A stretch of DNA of 5,418 nucleotides from Candidatus Aegiribacteria sp. (GTDB lineage: Bacteria > Fermentibacterota > Fermentibacteria > Fermentibacterales > Fermentibacteraceae). The notes beneath the pieces were generated by a model, which did not search any database, was not told where the DNA came from, and was given only the letters and a program-made list of their open reading frames with translations. Of the stretch, positions 1 through 4,635 are shown piece by piece. Location of the stretch: NCBI GenBank assembly GCA_030634715.1, contig DAOWAG010000104.1:1-5418 (forward strand). The letters run 5' to 3'. Numbering within the stretch: position 1 is the first letter of the stretch; every line of letters begins with the position of its first letter. The translations under genes and the position numbers were made by a program.

Positions 1-1
1 G

Positions 2-259
2 ACCCTGTCAGCGGAACCGGTAACAGTTCTGAAAGTCCCCCACCATGGCAGCATAACTTCTGTTTTTCCACCATATCTCAGGAGATTAAGTCCGCAGTTC
101 GCGGTTTTCTCAGCAGGCAGGAACAATAGCTTCGGCCACCCTCATCCTCATGTTATCGAAATTTACGTGGAACTTGGGGCTGAAATCTTGCGAACGGACA
201 GACTCGGGACTATTGTTGTGCGGACTGATGGAGAAAGTGTCAGCGTTTCATATTTATAG
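2..259 (+). CDS. comEC: ComEC/Rec2 family protein, C-terminal MBL-fold domain (partial, 5' end missing)
   Basis: ComEC/Rec2 is the inner-membrane channel for single-stranded DNA in natural transformation; its C-terminal metallo-beta-lactamase-like domain is thought to process the incoming strand. Reading frame 2 is open from the left edge to TAG at 257-259, giving 85 residues. Near its start is LKVPHHGS (visible residues 10-17), the hallmark of this domain. It is followed by the usual order of family features: LRRLSP, an AVFSAG strand, N-x-FGHPHP (about 42-49), LGAEILRTDRLG (about 58-69) and a final VVRTDGE strand. The ending fits a natural C-terminus. The transmembrane competence domain would lie to the left and is not visible, so a stand-alone MBL-fold protein is the main alternative. 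The next gene starts 26 bases downstream on the same strand, so they may be co-transcribed. Family assignment is firm; a role in competence is inference. Confidence 0.85.
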   Translation, partial: TLSAEPVTVLKVPHHGSITSVFPPYLRRLSPQFAVFSAGRNNSFGHPHPHVIEIYVELGAEILRTDRLGTIVVRTDGESVSVSYL

Positions 260-274
260 AGTTTTAATTCAACC

Positions 275-280
275 AGGGGA
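275..280 (+). promoter_or_regulatory. Ribosome binding site selecting the GTG start at 286
   Basis: AGGGGA lies 5 bases before GTG at 286. A nearby ATG at 281 opens a frame that stops after two codons (ATG CAG TGA), so the GTG is the real start of the permease. Confidence 0.6.
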
Positions 281-285
281 ATGCA

Positions 286-1233
286 GTGAAACTCAGGTCA
301 AGCCTTGCACCGTACGCCTACATTCTTCCTGCACTTATAATTGTCCTTGTATTCAGGACTCTTCCTATCCTGAGTTCATTCACAGCATCGTTTACAGACT
401 ATGACATCGGTGGATTTCATGGTTTCATAGGTTTCGATAATTACGCGAGAATGCTTTCTGATGCCCGTTTCTGGCAGAGCGTCATAAATACCCTGTTTTT
501 CGTAATCGGAGTTGTTCCTGCTGGTATAATAATTCCGCTTTTTCTTGCTATACTTTTAAGGGGAAAACTTGCGGGAAAGAGCTTTTACAGAACCATCTAC
601 TTCCTGCCTGTGGTTACTTCAGCGGTGGCGATATCAGTCGTATGGACATGGTTATACAATCCGGAAGCGGGTCCGATCAACCAGATAATTACTCTTTTCG
701 GGGGTGAACCTCTTATGTGGCTCAGAGAACCAAGGGGAGTTTTTGAGTTGCTTCTTTCACCACTCGGCATACATCCCAGAGGGATTCTTGCAGGTCCAAG
801 TCTGGCTCTGGTATCGTTAATGATAGTCAGTATATGGAAAAGCACCGGCTATAATACAGTTCTTTTTCTCGCGGGACTGGAGAACATCTCGGGGACTTAT
901 TATGAAGCAGCCAGGCTTGACGGTGCCGGCACATGGGGAACATTCAGGAACATAACCTGGCCTCTTCTTTCTCCAACCACATATTACGTTCTGATAATGA
1001 GCACCATCATTTCATTCAAGACGTTCGCTCTTGTCTATGTCATGACTCCTCCCCCGGGTGGTGGACCTCTCGGAACAACAAATGTAATGGTTTTCTATCT
1101 GTTCCAGAAAGCATTTGATAGATTCGATATAGGGTATGCCAGCGCAATATCGGTCTTTCTCTTCCTGATTCTTCTGTCGCTGACCATCATCCAGCGAAAG
1201 ATAGCGGGCAGGAAAGTGCACTACGGATCATGA
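286..1233 (+). CDS. ABC transporter permease, MalF/UgpA type (carbohydrate uptake family)
   Basis: Inner-membrane half of an ABC importer channel, in the family that takes up sugars, oligosaccharides or glycerol-phosphate. The 315-residue product shows about six hydrophobic helices (roughly 10-30, 68-92, 103-124, 172-193, 230-252, 283-305). The EAA loop that contacts the ATPase is clear: YYEAARLDGAG at about 205-215 continuing to WPLLSP at 225-230. FIGFDNYARM near residue 47 and the proline/glycine-rich MTPPPGGGP before the last helix are also typical of MalF/UgpA proteins. The stretch between MWLREP (144-149) and GPSLAL (170-175) makes the protein somewhat longer than the roughly 290 residues common for UgpA-like members. 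Start is GTG with AGGGGA upstream. The stop overlaps the next permease (ATGA), indicating translational coupling and a heterodimeric channel. Substrate cannot be told from sequence; no binding protein or ATPase is in the window. Confidence 0.93.
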   Translation: MKLRSSLAPYAYILPALIIVLVFRTLPILSSFTASFTDYDIGGFHGFIGFDNYARMLSDARFWQSVINTLFFVIGVVPAGIIIPLFLAILLRGKLAGKSFYRTIYFLPVVTSAVAISVVWTWLYNPEAGPINQIITLFGGEPLMWLREPRGVFELLLSPLGIHPRGILAGPSLALVSLMIVSIWKSTGYNTVLFLAGLENISGTYYEAARLDGAGTWGTFRNITWPLLSPTTYYVLIMSTIISFKTFALVYVMTPPPGGGPLGTTNVMVFYLFQKAFDRFDIGYASAISVFLFLILLSLTIIQRKIAGRKVHYGS

Positions 1234-2012
1234 CAGCACGAACTCTGGCTCTCAACACCAGCAAGCATTTCTTCCTTATCCTCGGAGGGCTTGTAATGCT
1301 TCTTCCTTTCCTGTGGATGGTAAACACATCTCTTCAGCAGGGCGGTTTCGGTAATTATGTGGAAGCATGGACAAAAGTTCCGTTCGGCAGGTATTTTCTT
1401 AATACCCTTCTTGTTACAGTCCTTACAGTAGGGGGCGTTCTGGTCACATCCTGTCTTGCAGCTTACTCCTTCGCAACAATGAAATACAGGGGAAGGGATA
1501 TGCTTTTCCTGCTGTTTCTTTCGACAATGATGGTTCCCCAACCGGTGTACCTGGCTCCATCATATGTGATCCTCGCCAAACTCGGATGGATAAATACGTA
1601 TCTTGCTCTGATAATACCGTGGACAACGAATGTGTTCAGCATATTTCTACTCAGGCAGCACTTCAGAAATATTCCGTTATCCCTCTATGAAGCGGCTGTA
1701 CTTGATGGATGCAGCAGGCTCAAATACCTGTGGAAAGTTGTTCTGCCCTTGTCAAAATCTGTGATAATTACGGTACTCCTCTTCAATGTTATTGGTTCAT
1801 GGAACAGCTTCATGTGGCCGCTGGTTGTCACGCATTCAGAGAATCTGAGAGTTCTTCAGGTTGGACTTTCCTACTTCAATCAGGAACAATCAAGTAATTT
1901 CCAGCTGCTTATGGCTGCCTCCACTTTTTCAACAATGCCTTTGATACTCCTGTTTCTTGCGGCACAAAAGAGGATAGTAGCCAGTTACTCAAGATCAGGT
2001 ATAAAGGATTGA
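1230..2012 (+). CDS. ABC transporter permease, MalG/UgpE/AraQ type
   Basis: Second channel subunit, expected to pair with the preceding MalF-type permease. The 260-residue product has six likely membrane helices (about 13-33, 57-82, 90-110, 122-143, 176-198, 225-246). The EAA loop reads LYEAAVLDGCS at about 152-162 and continues to VLPLSKS near 171-177. Other family features are LPFLWMVNTSL (25-35), YFLNTL (55-60), AAYSFA (77-82) and GWINTYLALIIP (119-130). ATG at 1230 overlaps the upstream TGA by one base pair step (ATGA), so translation is coupled. The segment after NTSLQQGG runs straight into FGNYVEAW, so the periplasmic stretch between helix 1 and the NYVEAW motif is shorter than in most MalG/UgpE proteins, which explains the modest total length. 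Substrate is unknown. Confidence 0.93.
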   Translation: MTARTLALNTSKHFFLILGGLVMLLPFLWMVNTSLQQGGFGNYVEAWTKVPFGRYFLNTLLVTVLTVGGVLVTSCLAAYSFATMKYRGRDMLFLLFLSTMMVPQPVYLAPSYVILAKLGWINTYLALIIPWTTNVFSIFLLRQHFRNIPLSLYEAAVLDGCSRLKYLWKVVLPLSKSVIITVLLFNVIGSWNSFMWPLVVTHSENLRVLQVGLSYFNQEQSSNFQLLMAASTFSTMPLILLFLAAQKRIVASYSRSGIKD

Positions 2013-2013
2013 T

Positions 2014-2448
2014 ATGAGAATAGTACTTCTTATCCTATGCCTTGTTGCAGTATCGGTAACTATTGCGGAAGGTCTACATTCCGAAGCAGTATCTTTTCTC
2101 ATGAGGCTTTCATCTCAGGGATATACGGGAAGCGGAATTGTATGCCTTGAACTTTCCCTCCTGGCACCCTGTACGCTGTCAGTTTATCCTCCTTCACACT
2201 CCGCTGGAGGGTTTTATATCGGAATGGGTGGGAACAATATTCTCAATCTCGGTCTAAGACTGGAAGGAGAAGAATGGTTCATAGAGGATTCCATGCCTGA
2301 TGATCTGCCTGTTCTGAGACTGAACTCGATAGAAGTCGCGGAAGGGAATCGTCTTATTGTATGTGCAACGGACATGATTCGTGGTTGCAGGATAGATAGC
2401 GTTGCTGTAATCTGGGCATTTCTCCCTGTTGACCGGAATGGATTATAA
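2014..2448 (+). CDS. Predicted secreted protein of unknown function
   Basis: I do not recognise this 144-residue protein. It starts with a probable signal peptide: R2, then a hydrophobic core (about 3-17) and a possible cleavage after A18. The mature part has four cysteines (C44, C53, C117, C125), which could form two disulfides in the periplasm. It also has a glycine-rich patch (GGFYIGMGGNN, 65-75) and alternating hydrophobic stretches suggesting a small beta-rich domain; the pattern PVLRLNSIEV ... RLIVCATDM ... DSVAVIWAFLP looks like strands of a beta-sandwich. C9 lies in the hydrophobic core, but only a very short segment precedes it, so a lipoprotein signal is unlikely. ATG at 2014 is one base after the permease stop with AAAGGA at 2003-2008, so it is probably translated with the transporter. 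A periplasmic accessory role in uptake is inference only. Confidence 0.7.
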   Translation: MRIVLLILCLVAVSVTIAEGLHSEAVSFLMRLSSQGYTGSGIVCLELSLLAPCTLSVYPPSHSAGGFYIGMGGNNILNLGLRLEGEEWFIEDSMPDDLPVLRLNSIEVAEGNRLIVCATDMIRGCRIDSVAVIWAFLPVDRNGL

Positions 2449-2449
2449 T
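2444..2449 (+). promoter_or_regulatory. Possible -10 element (TATAAT) before the barrel gene
   Basis: A perfect TATAAT overlaps the stop codon of the upstream gene, 49 bases before the barrel start. No good -35 hexamer lies 16-18 bases upstream (the region reads TTCTCCC), and a TTGACC at 2429-2434 is too close, only 9 bases away. It may provide separate transcription of the barrel gene, or be chance. Confidence 0.25.
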
Positions 2450-2486
2450 CATAGTCTACTCGATACTGAAGAACGATCTGCGAAAT

Positions 2487-2490
2487 GGAG
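2487..2490 (+). promoter_or_regulatory. Ribosome binding site selecting the ATG at 2498
   Basis: GGAG lies 7 bases before ATG 2498. In-frame ATGs at 2429 and 2438 would add a polar extension ahead of a perfect signal peptide and overlap the previous gene, so 2498 is preferred. Confidence 0.6.
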
Positions 2491-2497
2491 AATATTA

Positions 2498-3406
2498 ATG
2501 AAGAAATATCTGGCTGCAGCCCTGTTAGTAGTATTATGCGGTTCTGTATCTGCAGGCACTGCGGGTTTTGCTTTTCTGCAGGTTCCAATTGGTGCCAGAG
2601 CTGTTTCCATGGGCGGCGCTTTCACAGCGGTTCCCGGAGATCCGATGGGACTTTACTGGAATCCAGCAACACTTGCCTCGATGGACAGACAGATGTTCAC
2701 CTCTACCTATACCGGTTACCTGATGGATATGCAGGCAGGTTTCGCCGGATGGGTCAATCCAACCGGCGATGATATTATCGGAGCATCAATCAACTATTTC
2801 TACGGTGGAAGCTTCTTGCGAACCTCTATGACACATCCTACCGGCACGGGAGAGGAATTCAGCACAAACAGTGTTGCGCTTGGAGGGACTTACGTCTTCA
2901 GATTCGGGTCTTCTCTTGCAGCGGGAACAACAGCAAAATTCGTATATTCAAATATAGATACATACAGTGGAAACGCATTTCTTGTTGATGTTGGAGCCTG
3001 GTACAGACCTTCATGGATTTCGCTGGGGTTCGCGGTCAGGAATGCCGGAATCCAGACAAAAGCTTTTTATCAGGAGAATGACCCCATGCCTACCGAAGTT
3101 GCTGCCGGAGCAAGCGTAGAACTGCTCGATGGCAAACTCCTTGTAGCAACAGATATCACTTACCCTTTCCAGGGGGATATTAACGTTGCTCTAGGTGTCG
3201 AATACAATCCCACACAGATGCTGTTCCTCAGAGCAGGTGGGAACCTCCATGACAAAGACGCAGCGGATAATGCCGGGGGTAGTATTTTTGACGCCCTTGC
3301 ATTCGGAGCCGGAACGGTGTGGGACAGATTCAGCCTGGACTATGCGTTCAAGCCTTTCGCTGATCTGGGTAATATTCACAGGATAGGTCTCGGCATTTTT
3401 CTGTGA
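2498..3406 (+). CDS. PorV/PorQ (UPF0164)-family outer-membrane beta-barrel protein
   Basis: Predicted outer-membrane barrel, 302 residues. A signal peptide occupies residues 1-19 (MKKYL, hydrophobic core, SVSA then G). The family signature follows directly: FLQVPIGARAVSMGGAF (26-42), then GDPMGLYWNPATLA (47-60), the motif shared by PorV, PorQ and related FadL-like barrels. The rest is a series of amphipathic strands rich in aromatic residues and glycine, ending in RIGLGIFL, as expected of a barrel terminus. PorV and PorQ proteins serve type IX secretion in Bacteroidetes, but many relatives occur outside such systems and their roles are unknown; no other type IX component is visible here. The gene lies 49 bases after the small secreted protein and could act with it and the permeases in nutrient entry, which is inference. 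Family call is strong, specific function open. Confidence 0.85.
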   Translation: MKKYLAAALLVVLCGSVSAGTAGFAFLQVPIGARAVSMGGAFTAVPGDPMGLYWNPATLASMDRQMFTSTYTGYLMDMQAGFAGWVNPTGDDIIGASINYFYGGSFLRTSMTHPTGTGEEFSTNSVALGGTYVFRFGSSLAAGTTAKFVYSNIDTYSGNAFLVDVGAWYRPSWISLGFAVRNAGIQTKAFYQENDPMPTEVAAGASVELLDGKLLVATDITYPFQGDINVALGVEYNPTQMLFLRAGGNLHDKDAADNAGGSIFDALAFGAGTVWDRFSLDYAFKPFADLGNIHRIGLGIFL

Positions 3407-3618
3407 TTTACACCATCTGGATCTGTCTGCTCGTATTTACAGCACTACCGATCTTATTCTCTATCCTGGAATCAAGAACCGAAGGCAGACAGAGAAGATT
3501 GAATACTTTCAGATCCGCTCTTCCTCTGGATGTTAGAACCGAATATGAAGAAATTGTGTGTGTTTTTTGGTATTATTTCGCACATACTCTAGAAACAGGT
3601 CCCGTGAGAGAATCCTGA
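3403..3618 (+). CDS. Possible small membrane-anchored protein, unknown function
   Basis: A 71-codon ORF starts at GTG 3403, overlapping the barrel stop codon as GTGA, the classic arrangement for termination-reinitiation. The product begins with one strongly hydrophobic segment (about residues 2-22, IYTIWICLLVFTALPILFSI), then a basic stretch (RTEGRQRR) and a short soluble tail ending near ETGPVRES. That pattern fits a single-pass inner-membrane protein with its tail in the cytoplasm. Against it: the start is GTG, no clear Shine-Dalgarno lies upstream, the tail has no recognisable motif, and I know of no family. It may instead be a decayed gene remnant or chance open frame between the barrel and the hydrogenase protease. 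Confidence 0.42.
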   Translation: MIYTIWICLLVFTALPILFSILESRTEGRQRRLNTFRSALPLDVRTEYEEIVCVFWYYFAHTLETGPVRES

Positions 3619-3630
3619 GGGGGGGCTTCA

Positions 3631-3648
3631 CCGGTTCCAGCTAACCGG
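3631..3648 (+). promoter_or_regulatory. Small hairpin just upstream of the hydrogenase protease start
   Basis: CCGGTT (3631-3636) and AACCGG (3643-3648) form a 6-bp perfect stem with a 6-base loop. There is no following T-run, so this is not a typical intrinsic terminator. The 3' arm contains part of the only Shine-Dalgarno-like GGA before TTG 3656, so the stem could damp translation of the protease; that role is inference. A run of seven Gs (3619-3625) precedes it. Confidence 0.35.
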
Positions 3649-3655
3649 ACTCCAA

Positions 3656-4186
3656 TTGAAAACGGACATTGTCAACGGTAGTACTATAATTCTTGGTCTG
3701 GGAAACCCTATTCTTGGGGACGATGGAATCGGATGCGTTCTGGCTGAATCCGTCGGTCGTAGACTGGAAAATCTCCCGAACATTACTGTTCTTTCCACAT
3801 CTCTATCTCCAATCCGTCTTCTGGATGAAATCGCAGATCACGACCGGCTCGTTATTATTGATTCAATCTCAACAGGACAGGTAGAGCCAGGAACTCTTCT
3901 TGAAGTGGACTTCTCCGAACAGGAAGAGCCGTTTCCTGTTTCAGGACACCATTTCTCTGTTTCACAATTAGCTGATACAGGCAAAGCTCTTGGGCTTTCA
4001 ATACCACAGCATATCGCTGTTTATGGAATTGAAATACAACCGCCAACACAGTATGGGGATCAGCTTTCACCCATACTTGAGAGACGAATTCCGGAATTAT
4101 CAGATGAGATCCTTGAACTGGAATTTCCTGATCAGTATGGATCCGAATCAAATATTTGCCGAGAGGAGAACAATCAGAATGCATAA
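3656..4186 (+). CDS. [NiFe]-hydrogenase maturation protease (M52/HycI-HybD family)
   Basis: This endopeptidase removes the C-terminal tail of the large [NiFe]-hydrogenase subunit after nickel has been inserted, in the cytoplasm. The 176-residue product opens with the family signature IILGLGNPILGDDGIG (11-26); D23 matches the first metal ligand. The second, D69, lies in LVIIDSIS (65-72). The third is H98 or H99 in SGHHFS (96-101). The later AVYGIEIQPP segment also matches proteases serving Mvh/F420-non-reducing-type group 3 hydrogenases. The length is usual for the family, with a polar tail of about 20 residues. TTG 3656 is the only plausible in-frame start between an upstream stop (3605-3607) and the first conserved strand, and its ribosome binding site is weak (GGA 3647-3649). 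The stop overlaps the hdrC start by 8 bases, tying it to Hdr genes. The family call is firm; the hydrogenase it serves lies outside the window. Confidence 0.9.
   Translation: MKTDIVNGSTIILGLGNPILGDDGIGCVLAESVGRRLENLPNITVLSTSLSPIRLLDEIADHDRLVIIDSISTGQVEPGTLLEVDFSEQEEPFPVSGHHFSVSQLADTGKALGLSIPQHIAVYGIEIQPPTQYGDQLSPILERRIPELSDEILELEFPDQYGSESNICREENNQNA
4161..4168 (+). promoter_or_regulatory. Ribosome binding site selecting the hdrC start at 4179
   Basis: GAGAGGAG, inside the end of the protease gene, lies 10 bases before ATG 4179. Upstream in-frame ATGs (for example 4137) lack such a site and would add an unconserved extension. Confidence 0.55.
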
Positions 4187-4622
4187 AAAACTGGGACTGG
4201 ATCCCCCTAGCAGCCCTCCAATCCGGCTCGACCGTGAAAAGGTCCGTGGCGGATTCGGTTTGCAGGTTGATGACCTGAGTGGAGAGCACCTGTTCGCATG
4301 TTATCAATGCGGAAATTGCTCATCCGGCTGTCCTCTTGCGCAGGAGATGGACATTCTCCCGAGTGAAATCATCCGCCTCGCCCAGCTCGGGCAGAAGGAG
4401 GATATTATTTTGAGTAATACTATCTGGATCTGTGCCAGCTGCTTCCAGTGTACTGTCAGATGTCCAAAGGGAATTGACGTCCAGGCAGTTATGGACGCGC
4501 TCAGGCAGATTGCTCTAGATGAAGGAGTAGATCATTTCGGTCCGGACCAGATCGATTCCAAACAGGCGGCTGAAGTTCCTCAGCCAGGACTTGTGGGAGT
4601 TTACAGAAAGCTATCAACTTAG
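4179..4622 (+). CDS. hdrC: Heterodisulfide reductase subunit C (HdrC), two [4Fe-4S] clusters
   Basis: HdrC relays electrons between the flavin subunit HdrA and the catalytic subunit HdrB in the cytoplasmic, electron-bifurcating HdrABC complex. The 147-residue product carries two ferredoxin-type cluster motifs. The first is C41-x2-C44-x2-C47-x3-C51-P (CYQCGNCSSGCP) and the second C85-x2-C88-x2-C91-x3-C95-P (CASCFQCTVRCPKGID). The linker with PSEIIRLAQLGQKEDIL-like sequence and the WICASC context are standard for HdrC. The protein ends soon after the second motif, with PQPGLVGVYRKLS, so it is shorter than archaeal HdrC of about 185 residues; I read this as a natural short form because the tail looks conserved-like and hdrB follows normally. 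ATG 4179 overlaps the protease stop, and hdrB starts 13 bases later. In a bacterium the physiological disulfide or other acceptor is not known from sequence. Confidence 0.92.
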   Translation: MHKKLGLDPPSSPPIRLDREKVRGGFGLQVDDLSGEHLFACYQCGNCSSGCPLAQEMDILPSEIIRLAQLGQKEDIILSNTIWICASCFQCTVRCPKGIDVQAVMDALRQIALDEGVDHFGPDQIDSKQAAEVPQPGLVGVYRKLST

Positions 4623-4626
4623 AACT

Positions 4627-4631
4627 GGAGG
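4627..4631 (+). promoter_or_regulatory. Strong ribosome binding site of hdrB
   Basis: GGAGG lies 4 bases before ATG 4636, in the 13-base gap between hdrC and hdrB. Confidence 0.6.
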
Positions 4632-4635
4632 AAAC

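Noticed and set aside
150..404. 84-codon + strand ORF across the ComEC end and permease start
   Set aside because: It overlaps the ComEC-type C-terminus and the permease N-terminus in another frame, has no family features and no ribosome binding site.
2184..2214. CCTCC...GGAGG inverted repeat followed by GTTTT, terminator-like
   Set aside because: It has only a 5-bp stem with a long loop, lies within a coding region and lacks a real T-run.
2429..2497. 23-residue N-terminal extension of the barrel protein from ATG 2429
   Set aside because: It would place a polar segment before a complete signal peptide and overlap the upstream gene; GGAG before 2498 supports the shorter form.
2214..2588. 124-codon minus-strand ORF over the small secreted protein and barrel start
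   Set aside because: It is a shadow of the secreted protein's coding frame and crosses the barrel signal peptide; no start signal or motif supports it.
3567..3582. Sigma-54-like GG...GC element (TTGGTATTATTTCGCA) upstream of the protease
   Set aside because: The GG-to-GC distance is one base too short and the rest of the consensus is absent.
3545..3592. Short MKKLCVFFG-like frame resembling a signal peptide start
   Set aside because: It stops after 15 codons, has no ribosome binding site and lies inside the 71-codon ORF.
3855..4307. 150-codon ORF on the minus strand
   Set aside because: It is antisense to the hydrogenase protease and hdrC, whose motifs are unambiguous; its translation shows no recognisable domain.
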